Positions 20,101 through 27,835 of a DNA stretch of 42,999 nt are shown here, in pieces. A program made the position numbers and the translations under genes. The DNA is from Candidatus Altimarinota bacterium (GTDB lineage Bacteria; Patescibacteriota; Gracilibacteria; JANQMV01). The notes under the pieces were generated by a model, which worked only from the letters and a program-made list of their open reading frames with translations, was not told the DNA's origin and ran no database searches. The stretch's first letter is position 1; the number at the start of each line of letters is the position of its first letter. The stretch lies in the NCBI GenBank assembly GCA_028279865.1, contig JANQMV010000046.1, forward strand, positions 1 through 42,999, given 5' to 3'.

Positions 20101-21630
20101 TTGATTGATCACTTCCTTATCGTCCGTCTCTTTTGTTAAGTCCAGAATATCAGTCGCAAATCTTTTTTTATATTCAGTCTCTTTTATTTTCTTTTCCTCA
20201 TAATCTAATGTCGATTCTATCTCAAGTTCATACATCAATTCCTTCAAGTCATACATTTCAGAATCAGGCAAAATACTACCCAGTAATCTTTTGTGAAAGT
20301 CAAGAACTTCACCAATTTTATTTTTAATTTTAACTTGTTCTTCATTCGTAAGACCATGTTGGTCAATTTGCAAACCGACACTCTTTACCGTATTCTTAAA
20401 AGTCTGCACTAATTCCAGTGCCTTATCTTCCTTATCTTCCTTATCTTGTCTAAATAAAATATTAGCTTCAATCATTTTACGACTCGCAATTTCAAGCTCT
20501 GCAATAAATTTACGAAATTGGTCACCACTAACCCCCAAGACTACCTTATCTTTAATGTTCTTCAAGGCGTACAAAGGATTGTCCGGTAACATACCAGCAA
20601 CTGCCTGTTTATATGCTTCTTCTTCTTTTATAACTTGCTCAACATGCTGTTCATCCAAAAGAGCATTATCTTTCATCCATTCTGAAGTTTTTTCTGATTC
20701 AAGTAGCTCACGAGTTTCAAAAATTACATCTGTCTGTCAAGCTCTCTCTGACGCCTCAGTTTGTTCCGCTCCTTCATTTCCTTGATTCTTTATTTTTCAA
20801 TCCATTGCCTCATCAAGCCTCCCCTCACCAAGAGGATTAAATCCGTTCTTGACCTCATATCCATCTAAAAAACCATCGCCATCTGTATCAGGATTATCTG
20901 GATCAGTACCAAATAAAATCTCTTCATCATCAAATAAGCCATCATGATCACGATCACTTCGGAGTTGCTTTTTTATTCTGGTTTTATAGCCTTCCAAAAC
21001 CTGAGTTGTCCCCAAAATTTCTCCGCTTTTTTCATTCACAGCTGTTAAATCAACCGCATGTTGCGCAACAACAACTTCCGTCGCCTGAGTTTCCGCATCA
21101 ACTTTAATATCAAAAGCACTACCGCGTACTGCCGCAATCGTGTTGTAAGTTTCTACTTCGAAGGAAGAATCTTGAGTCACAATTTTGGTTACCTTATTCC
21201 AAACCTGGCCAGCATTCAGCTTTAATAAAATATTGGTCTCCATTTGATTTTCAGGGTTCACATCCATTTCTGTAATTTCCAAATTTGTCTTTTCTCGCAA
21301 ACGTGTCACCGAATTATCAAAAAAATCAATCAAAGCCTTCGCTCCTGTCGCAGTTTCTACGACATCTCCTACTTCTAAAATACGACTACTTTCAACACGT
21401 TCTCCATTTACATAAGCTTCTCCCTCCATCACAATCAAAGTCGTATGTGAATAATTTGCCTGCGTTACAGAAACATCCAAAATAAAAAGCTTTGGATCAA
21501 TCGTAAAAACAGCTCAAGCAAAAATAAAAATGCTTAAACAAATAGCCAAAAAGACTTTCAAAAAACTATGTCACTTGGGCTTATAAGAAGAACTTAAATC
21601 ATGGCTTTTGTTTTGATTTAAATCATTCAT
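17158..21630 (-). CDS. Giant Cys-rich surface protein: FecR-like, TSP3, coiled coil, Cys-rich repeats, beta-helix (17 UGA-Gly)
   Basis: One frame of 1490 codons from ATG 21630 to TAA 17158-17160. The standard code shows six separate ORFs, all in the same phase and separated only by TGA (17 in total; for example 17314, 17440, 17920, 18388, 18691, 19540, 19993, 20797, 21514). Order: basic N-terminus and membrane segment (~21-45); FecR-like domain (~67-210); Ca2+-binding thrombospondin-3 motifs such as DPDNPDTDGDG (~225-262); helical region with PDNPLYALKNIKDK resembling DUF5667 (~345-400); Ala/Glu/Arg coiled coil (~550-680); cysteine-rich repeats with CxxxC-type spacing (~683-1150); an FN3-like unit (~1155-1236); and a right-handed beta-helix (~1250-1490). 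Probably displayed on the cell surface. Function unknown. Confidence 0.88.
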
Positions 21631-21712
21631 AACAAGGTAAGATAAAATTCTAAAAATAGAAATATTTTTTAATTTCCCTTAATTATAGCAAATTTAAAAG
21701 AAAAAAGCAACC

Positions 21713-21751
21713 ATGGACTTTTGCAATCACGATTTTTTATTTCACCATTAA
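21713..21751 (+). CDS. Possible Phe-rich leader peptide ahead of pheT
   Basis: ATG 21713 to TAA 21749-21751 encodes MDFCNHDFLFHH: three Phe in twelve codons. It stands about 30 bp before two hairpins with T runs and 124 bp before pheT, the arrangement of a Phe-tRNA attenuation leader as in enterobacterial pheST. TTT is common in AT-rich DNA, so chance is possible. No clear promoter is seen upstream. Confidence 0.3.
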   Translation: MDFCNHDFLFHH

Positions 21752-21778
21752 AATCACAAAAGACAAAACAACATCCAA

Positions 21779-21807
21779 TTGACCCCTTAGGGTCTTTTCG
21801 TTAAACT
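21779..21807 (+). promoter_or_regulatory. Candidate pheT promoter
   Basis: TTGACC (21779-21784), 17 bp, TAAACT (21802-21807). The same -10 hexamer and spacing occur in the candidate infC promoter. It overlaps the hairpins described at 21781-21820, so either the promoter or the attenuator reading is right, not easily both. Confidence 0.4.
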
Positions 21808-21820
21808 CTTAACGCTTTTT
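21781..21820 (+). terminator. Two tandem hairpins with T tracts upstream of pheT
   Basis: GACCC-CTTA-GGGTC then TTTT (21781-21797), followed by CGTTAA-ACTC-TTAACG then CTTTTT (21799-21820). No + strand gene precedes them, because the upstream neighbour is divergent. They therefore have nothing to terminate except a pheT leader transcript. Confidence 0.45.
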
Positions 21821-21874
21821 AAACACCTGAAATTAGGAGAAAAAATTACAAAGTCTACAATTAAACTTTTAAAA

Positions 21875-24232
21875 ATGAAAATATCGCTCAACTGGTTACA
21901 AGATTTTGTAACCTTAAAAACCAAAGATTTTGACTTAATTCAAGAAAGAATCACAAATCGCTCCGCTGAGATAGAAGAAGTTATCAAAGAAGGAGACCTT
22001 TTCAATAAAGTTGTGGTTGGTGAAATCTTGGAAATAAAAAAGCACCCTGATGCAGATAAGCTTAATGTCACGCAGACAACGACAGGAGAACATACTTTTC
22101 AAATCATTTGTGGAGCACAAAATATAAAAGTAGGACAAAAAGTCCCGGTTTCCCTAATCGGAGCCAAACTACCAAACGGACTTAAAATTCAAAAAACCAA
22201 AATTAGAGGTATAGAAAGCCAAGGCATGATTTGCTCCGAAACAGAGCTTGGTATTGCCGAAGAATCAAAAGGCATTTGGGAATTACCCAACGATGCCAAA
22301 GTTGGCATGCCTCTTGCCGAATTTTTAGGAATGAATGATGTTACACTTGATATTGATAATACTGCGATTACCAATCGTGCTGACTTATTTTCTCATATTG
22401 GCTTTGCCAATGAATTTGTCGCAAATGATTTAGCCGAACAAAAAAAACAGCCGGAATTAAAAATTCCAGAATCAAAAAATAAATTTCCTATTGAAATTAA
22501 AATTCAGGATCCAGAAGCATGTCCTGTCTATACAACAGTTGTGATGAAAAACATCACCGTTCAAGCCAGTCCTGAGTGGATGCAAAAACGCTTACGTGCC
22601 GTCGGCATCAGACCTATCAACAATATCGTAGATATTACAAACTATGTCATGATGGAGCTTGGAATGCCTACACATGCCTTTGATTTAAAAAAAATTCAAG
22701 GTAAAAAAATTATCATGCGTAAAAGTAACAAACAAGATAAAATTACAACGCTAGACAGTATTGAAAGAGAATTGCCAGAAGGAATAATTGTCTTAGAAGA
22801 TAAGCAAAAGATTTTTGATCTTTGCGGCATTATGGGGGGAGAAAATAGTGAAATTGATCAAAGCACAAAAACAATTTTACTTCATACACCGATTTACGAT
22901 CCTATACTAGTTCGCAAAGCCATGCTTAGCTTAGCGCACCGCACTGATGCCTCCACAATGTATGAAAAAGGCGTCCCCTATATCAGGTCAATACAAGGCA
23001 TCAAAAAAGCCATTGGATTAATTCTGGAATTCCTACCGGAATCAAAAATTGACAGTGAAATTTTATCACTTAATAGCCTAAAAGCAGAGGAACGCATTAT
23101 TGATTTACCAAAATCAGAAATAAAACGCGTCCTCAACACAGATATTAGTGAAGAAAAAGTTTGCAAAATCCTCACAGATCTTGGATTTGAAGTCAAAATT
23201 TTACAGAAAGAATATCAAGTCAAAGTACCGCCTGAACGCTTTGGAGATATAACCGCCAAACACGATTTAATTGAAGAGATTGTACGTATCTACGATGTGA
23301 ATACTTTACCGGGAGTTCTCCCCATTACCTCGATTCAACCAACACAGCCAAATACAAGCCGTCTTTTGGAAAGAAAAATAAAAAACAAACTAGCTGAAAT
23401 CGGCTTTAATGAAATTCTCACCTACACATTCATTGGACCTGAACTTTATAGTAAAGTTGGGGTTGAAGTAACCAATGAGGTTATTGAAGTTGCAAATCCA
23501 ATTTCACAAGATATTTCACTCATGCAAACTTCTCTACTTCCAAGCTTAATGGAAAATGTTGAGAAAAACTCACGTTATCAAGAAAGTTTTAATATTTTTG
23601 AGTTCGGAAGAGCATTTTTTAAAACATCACAGACAGAACATCGCGAAGAAAAACATATTGCAGGAGCAATGGTAAACAATGGTTTTTATGCTTTGAAAGG
23701 AAAAGTTGAAGCTCTTTTTAAATCACTCGGACTCACGCCACGCTATGTAAATGTGAATAATATCGAAAAATTCATGCACCCGGGACGCAGCTGCGATATT
23801 TTAGTTGGCAAGGATATTGTCGGTTATATTTCAGAAATTAATCCTCAAGTGATTCAAAATTTTGATATTGAAAAAACTGTGAATGTTTTTGAAATTAACT
23901 TCACAAAGATTCTGGAAGCAAAACAAAGAAAAAAAACCTACAAACCCATCTCAAAATATCCACACATAAAACTTGATATCAGCATTTTAATTGATCAAAA
24001 AATACCCGCAGAAAATCTTTTAAGAGTAATCAAAAAAACAGACCAATTAATCTATTCTGCGGAAATCATTGATCTATATGAAGGCAAACAAATTCCCGAA
24101 GGCAAAAAAAGTCTCACATTTTCCATAATCTACCAATCATTAGAAAAAACTTTGACCGATGCAGATATTGAAATGATTCACCAAAAAGTTATTATTAATC
24201 TAGAAAAACAAGGAGCAGAAATAAGGCGCTAG
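21875..24232 (+). CDS. pheT: Phenylalanine--tRNA ligase beta subunit
   Basis: Beta chain of the (alpha-beta)2 synthetase that charges tRNA-Phe. At 785 residues it is close to the usual ~800. Domains in order: N-terminal tRNA-binding OB fold (~40-150, VGEILEIKKHPDADKLNV), B3/B4 editing domain (~210-390, including RPINNIVDITNYV and GIMGG), B5 (~400-475), catalytic-like core, and the C-terminal anticodon-binding FDX-ACB domain (~690-785). The ATG at 21875 begins MKISLNWLQDFV, the family's start. pheS is not in the window, although the two genes are often adjacent. No in-frame TGA. Possible leader control is described separately. Confidence 0.97.
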   Translation: MKISLNWLQDFVTLKTKDFDLIQERITNRSAEIEEVIKEGDLFNKVVVGEILEIKKHPDADKLNVTQTTTGEHTFQIICGAQNIKVGQKVPVSLIGAKLPNGLKIQKTKIRGIESQGMICSETELGIAEESKGIWELPNDAKVGMPLAEFLGMNDVTLDIDNTAITNRADLFSHIGFANEFVANDLAEQKKQPELKIPESKNKFPIEIKIQDPEACPVYTTVVMKNITVQASPEWMQKRLRAVGIRPINNIVDITNYVMMELGMPTHAFDLKKIQGKKIIMRKSNKQDKITTLDSIERELPEGIIVLEDKQKIFDLCGIMGGENSEIDQSTKTILLHTPIYDPILVRKAMLSLAHRTDASTMYEKGVPYIRSIQGIKKAIGLILEFLPESKIDSEILSLNSLKAEERIIDLPKSEIKRVLNTDISEEKVCKILTDLGFEVKILQKEYQVKVPPERFGDITAKHDLIEEIVRIYDVNTLPGVLPITSIQPTQPNTSRLLERKIKNKLAEIGFNEILTYTFIGPELYSKVGVEVTNEVIEVANPISQDISLMQTSLLPSLMENVEKNSRYQESFNIFEFGRAFFKTSQTEHREEKHIAGAMVNNGFYALKGKVEALFKSLGLTPRYVNVNNIEKFMHPGRSCDILVGKDIVGYISEINPQVIQNFDIEKTVNVFEINFTKILEAKQRKKTYKPISKYPHIKLDISILIDQKIPAENLLRVIKKTDQLIYSAEIIDLYEGKQIPEGKKSLTFSIIYQSLEKTLTDADIEMIHQKVIINLEKQGAEIRR

Positions 24233-24349
24233 ACCGACCTTAGAGAATCCTAAAATTGTTATCCCAGGTAAAAATAACATTGGTGCGGGATATCCGGACT
24301 CTAAAACTACTATCTACCAACTACATACTCATACTACTAGCTAATTATT

Positions 24350-24442
24350 ATGAAAAAAAACAAATTAACCAAGGCAGTCGTGATTGTGTGCGCATTAGTG
24401 CTTCTCGCCAGCGCAATTCTTCCCTTTTTTGCAATGCTATAA
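24350..24442 (+). CDS. 30-residue single-pass membrane peptide
   Basis: ATG 24350 to TAA 24440-24442. It starts MKKNKLTKAVVIVCALVLL and ends ILPFFAML: a basic N-terminus followed by one membrane helix. The pattern resembles the short DUF4044-type proteins of other bacteria, but the match is only in shape. It sits between pheT and a strong terminator, so it would share the pheT transcript. Its ATG is preceded by TAATTATT and has no Shine-Dalgarno. Confidence 0.45.
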   Translation: MKKNKLTKAVVIVCALVLLASAILPFFAML

Positions 24443-24447
24443 TAAAT

Positions 24448-24486
24448 AAAAAGTAGAGGCGTGATGCAACACGCCTCTACTTTTTA
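24448..24486. terminator. Bidirectional intrinsic terminator between pheT and nusA
   Basis: AAAAAGTAGAGGCGTG (24448-24463), a 6-nt loop, then CACGCCTCTACTTTTT (24470-24485): a perfect 16-bp stem with A and T tracts at both ends. It serves the pheT side on the + strand and nusA on the - strand. Confidence 0.95.
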
Positions 24487-24518
24487 TAGTTCTAACAACT
24501 AATAGCTATAGCTACAAA

Positions 24519-25637
24519 TTAGCCCTCTTCGTCTCCCTGTAATTCTTCCAACTTTTCTCTAAATGCCGGAAGTTCCTCAATGTTATACATATCAAGCTCG
24601 TAATCCGTCAGATCAGAAGCCAGACGCACGTTTTGACCTCCCTTACCGACAGCCATTGGACGCTGGTCTTCCTCAACAAAAACAGCCGCCCTCTTTTTAA
24701 TGGTTTTACCTGTTTGTTCGTCTTCCCAAGCAGTATCATTAACAATCACAATTTCAGCAATTTTTGCCGGTTGTAAAGCTTTTTTAATAAACTCTTTTTC
24801 ATCATCAGTGTATTCAATAATATCAACCCTCTCTCCATTTAGTTCATCCATAATTACCTGAATACGGCTCCCTTTTTGACCTACACAAGCTCCAATAGCA
24901 TCAATCTTGGAATCCACAGACTGAACAGCAACCTTGGTACGTTGTCCCGCATCTCTCGCAATACTTACCACCTCAACTTCGCCATCTCCGATTTCAGGAA
25001 TTTCTTGTTCAAGTAATTTAGTAACTAAATTTTTATGCGTACGAGAGATTAAAAGTTGTGGTCCTTTTGAGGTTTTTTTCACTTTATCAAGATAAACTCT
25101 AAGCCTTTTACCTACATAATACTGCTCTCCCGGAATTTGATTTGGATGAGTCAGAAGCACATTGTTTTTCTCAATACTTAAATAAACCCCCATATGCTCC
25201 GTACGACTTACAATCGCAGTAAGAAGTTGATCCTCCCTGTCTTTAAACATCGTATAAAGTGCCTCCTTTTCTGCCTCCTGTATACGCTGAATAATGACTT
25301 GCTTAGCAGCTTGTGCAGCAATACGACCATATCCGACAGGGGTAACATCTATACGAATTTCATCTCCTTCTTCGGCATCTTTTTTAATTTTACGTGCATC
25401 TTTGAGGGAAATTTCATAGTTATCGTTTTCAACCTCATCCACCACTTCTTTAATTAAAAAAACTGTCGGCTGAGTATTATCTCCTCCAAAAATAATTTCT
25501 ACTTCTTGCTCTTTATTACCATAATCTTTACGATAAGCCGTCACCAAAGCAGCCTGAATGGCTGTCATGACAGACTCTTGGGAAATATTTTTTTCACTAC
25601 AGATTTGATTAATTGCGGCAGAAAATTGGGAATTCAT
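24519..25637 (-). CDS. nusA: Transcription termination/antitermination factor NusA
   Basis: RNA polymerase-binding factor that modulates pausing, termination and antitermination. At 372 residues it is the short form without C-terminal acidic repeats. Order: N-terminal polymerase-binding domain (~1-125), S1 domain (~133-200, TAIVSRTEHMGVYLSIE), KH1 (~230-280, IGACVGQKGSRI) and KH2 (~300-350, MAVGKGGQNVRLAS). It ends in an acidic tail EELQGDEEG. ATG at 25637. A hairpin with a T8 tract lies in its predicted 5' leader. Divergent to the RsbW-like gene. No in-frame TGA. Confidence 0.97.
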   Translation of the reverse strand: MNSQFSAAINQICSEKNISQESVMTAIQAALVTAYRKDYGNKEQEVEIIFGGDNTQPTVFLIKEVVDEVENDNYEISLKDARKIKKDAEEGDEIRIDVTPVGYGRIAAQAAKQVIIQRIQEAEKEALYTMFKDREDQLLTAIVSRTEHMGVYLSIEKNNVLLTHPNQIPGEQYYVGKRLRVYLDKVKKTSKGPQLLISRTHKNLVTKLLEQEIPEIGDGEVEVVSIARDAGQRTKVAVQSVDSKIDAIGACVGQKGSRIQVIMDELNGERVDIIEYTDDEKEFIKKALQPAKIAEIVIVNDTAWEDEQTGKTIKKRAAVFVEEDQRPMAVGKGGQNVRLASDLTDYELDMYNIEELPAFREKLEELQGDEEG

Positions 25638-25660
25638 AGTGTGATTGATTATTAATTTTA

Positions 25661-25700
25661 CAAAAAAAACAAGACAGACTAGTCTTGTATAAATATTCTA
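25661..25700 (-). promoter_or_regulatory. nusA leader: hairpin with T8 tract and candidate -10
   Basis: On the - strand ACAAGAC (25688-25682 region) pairs with GTCTTGT around a 6-nt loop and runs into eight T residues, like an intrinsic terminator, 25-30 nt before the nusA ATG. A TAGAAT -10 (25695-25700) with a TTGCTT -35 16 bp upstream (25717-25722) would start the transcript at the hairpin itself. NusA is autoregulated at leader terminators in other bacteria; here that is inference. Confidence 0.45.
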
Positions 25701-25729
25701 ATGAAAAAACATAAAAAAGCAAATTTAAA

Positions 25730-25757
25730 TTGATTTTTCCTTAAAAAATGCTAGAAT
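25730..25757 (+). promoter_or_regulatory. Promoter of the partner-switching operon
   Basis: TTGATT (25730-25735), 16-bp spacer, TAGAAT (25752-25757) preceded by TGC, which gives an extended -10. The predicted start near 25764 leaves a leader of about 25 nt before ATG 25789. Confidence 0.7.
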
Positions 25758-25788
25758 AGTAAGATAAAATTTTCTATACAAAAAAATT

Positions 25789-26583
25789 ATGCGTACAAAG
25801 CCCACCATTGTTAACTTAAAAATACCTGCAGACTTAAGGTTTTCTGCCGGTGTTCGTGAGTTTGTTGATGAATTTTGTATCTATTGCAATTTTAATCACA
25901 CAACCTGCAATCAACTTAAACTCATCATTGATGAACTTTTTATGAATGCAATTCGTTATGGTTCAGGAGCAAACAGCGACGTTTCAGTCAAAATAACCTA
26001 TCAAAACAATCTGATTCAGGGCATAGTTGAAGACGCTGGAGAAGGTAAGTATAAAACCACTAGCCAGGACTTGGAAAAAATCATTTTAACCCAAACAAAT
26101 AATAACGTACTAACCAAAACTTCAGGACGTGGACTTGCTCAAATCGTTAAAGCTTGGACAAATAAAATGGAGGTAAAAAACAACGCTCAGGGAGGACTTA
26201 CCATTCTTTTTGAAAAAAATGTCGAGTTTGGCAAAGATCGCAAAGAAAGACCAAAGGATCCTTTATTAAAAATAAAACCGAGCAATCTGAAAGAGTTTAA
26301 GTTTGTTTTTGAAGGTGAAATAAGTGATGACAATATCAAAGCAAATAAAAAAATTGTTACAGATTTTCTCAGAGAGCATACCGGAGCTTATCGCATCGTC
26401 TTGGATTTTGATAAACTACGCTATTGCAATAGCACCTTTATAGGTCAAATCGCAGACTGGTATAACAAGATGAAAAAAAGAGAAGGAGAAATTGTTATCT
26501 TAAATCCAAATGAAGATATCTTGGATATCATTGACATGGTAGGCTTAACAAAAGTAATCCCTATTCAAAATATAAATAAATAA
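25789..26583 (+). CDS. RsbW-like serine kinase fused to STAS antagonist domain
   Basis: 264 residues. N-terminal HATPase_c_2 (GHKL) kinase domain (~5-145): N-box LKLIIDELFMNAIRYG, G1 box VEDAGEGKY and G2 box SGRGLAQI, so ATP binding looks intact. C-terminal STAS domain (~165-262): RIVLDFDKLRYCNSTFIGQI, where Ser215 (or Thr216) occupies the phosphorylated position of RsbV/SpoIIAA antagonists. In the known module, kinase, antagonist and PP2C phosphatase are separate proteins that control a sigma factor. Here kinase and antagonist share one chain, and the PP2C phosphatase follows 12 bp later. No sigma factor gene is in the window, so the output is unknown. It has its own promoter. No in-frame TGA. 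Confidence 0.85.
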   Translation: MRTKPTIVNLKIPADLRFSAGVREFVDEFCIYCNFNHTTCNQLKLIIDELFMNAIRYGSGANSDVSVKITYQNNLIQGIVEDAGEGKYKTTSQDLEKIILTQTNNNVLTKTSGRGLAQIVKAWTNKMEVKNNAQGGLTILFEKNVEFGKDRKERPKDPLLKIKPSNLKEFKFVFEGEISDDNIKANKKIVTDFLREHTGAYRIVLDFDKLRYCNSTFIGQIADWYNKMKKREGEIVILNPNEDILDIIDMVGLTKVIPIQNINK

Positions 26584-26595
26584 TCTGATTGAATT

Positions 26596-27777
26596 GTGAA
26601 AAGATTTTTTCAAAAAAGTGTAATTATTAAGGCATCCGTACTCAGTATAATGGCAATCGGTATTTATACCGGAGTCTTTTTCTATTTGGTAAAACAAGAC
26701 ATCAAAACAATTTCCAGCAATTTATTCTTTTTTAATATCATTGGTTTAGCAGTCATTTTTTTCACAGCATTTATCGTTTATATCGGCAAGCCTCTGGAAA
26801 ATATCTCCAGAGAAGTAAAAGCTCTTTTAACCTGAAAAAGATACAATCGTATTATCCCCACAACCATCGACGAAATCTGAATATTTACACATTTTTTTAA
26901 TGAAATTACTCTGAATTTAGAAAAAGTCTCTACAGATTTAAAGGAAGGAAAACGTATGTCTTCCGAACTTGACATCGCAAGCCAGATTCAAAATGACGTA
27001 CTACCGAAAGAAGCACCTATTATCAAATGACTTGATATTGTCGCAAAAACAAGATCTGCCGCAGAAGTAGGAGGTGACTGTTTTGACTTTATGCGCAAAA
27101 ATGAAAACTTTTATATTTACATCGGTGACGTAACAGGACACTGAGTTCCTGCAGGTTTAGTCATGATTATGGTTGATACTCTGATGCATGCTTGGGCGAA
27201 AATTGCAAAAAATGCCGAAGAAATTTTAATTCAAATCAACAGTTTTTTACATCAGCGTATGAGTTCGCAGCGTTTTATGACACTTTTGATGCTTCGCTGG
27301 AATGAGCAAGAGCAAAAAATGTATTATACAGGCGCGGGACATGAACATTTGTTAATTTATAGGCGCAAAACAGAAACAATCGAAACTATTCGTTCCGGAG
27401 GAATTGCTTTACGCATGATTCCCGATATTAGAAATATTGTTCAAGAAAAATCTGTGGAAATGGAAGAGTGAGACGTAATCTTGCTTTATACAGATGGTAT
27501 CACTGAAGCAAAAAATAAAAATGATGAAATGTATGGGTTAGAGCGGCTCAAAGAGTCTCTGCATAAGCATGGCAGACTTAATCGTACAGAAAAAATCTTC
27601 GATTATGTTACAAAAGACTTTAGTCATTTTGTAGGAGAATATGTCCAAAAAGATGATATTACAATGATTGTGATTAAAAATACAGGAGAAGATGAAGACA
27701 GCAATCACATCAAACTCACTCTCAACGTAGACGAAGAAAGAACCTTTCAGAAGAGCAAAGTTTGGGATTGGGAGTAA
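26596..27777 (+). CDS. Membrane-bound PP2C (RsbU/SpoIIE-type) serine phosphatase, five UGA-Gly codons
   Basis: 393 residues from GTG 26596 to TAA 27775-27777, open only if TGA at 26833, 26878, 27028, 27142 and 27469 is glycine. The last two fall in GDVTGH(G)VPAG and EE(G)DVILLYTDG, invariant glycines of the family. Two membrane helices (~9-31 and ~43-65) are joined by a loop of about eleven residues. A HAMP-like linker (KPLENISREVKALLT) and a helical segment lead to the PP2C domain (~115-370), whose metal-binding aspartates are in EVGGDCFDF, GDVTGH, YTDGITEA and KDDITMIV. It would dephosphorylate the STAS domain of the upstream protein. The short outer loop suggests sensing at the membrane. 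The TGA codons break it into three ORFs under the standard code. Confidence 0.92.
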
Positions 27778-27835
27778 ATTTTTTAGATATATCTGTGATT
27801 TAAGAAAATTTTTACTAAAATAAAAAGTTATAAAA

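Noticed and set aside
17440-21480. Six separate minus-strand ORFs or a string of pseudogene fragments
   Set aside because: All share the same phase, are separated only by TGA, and form a sensible domain order; with UGA as glycine they are one gene.
24256-24456. 66-residue + strand ORF after pheT
   Set aside because: It has no protein-like features and overlaps the better 30-residue membrane ORF in another frame and part of the terminator.
26596-27777. A decayed phosphatase in three fragments
   Set aside because: The breaks are TGA codons at family glycines (GHG, EEGD); the frame is otherwise intact.
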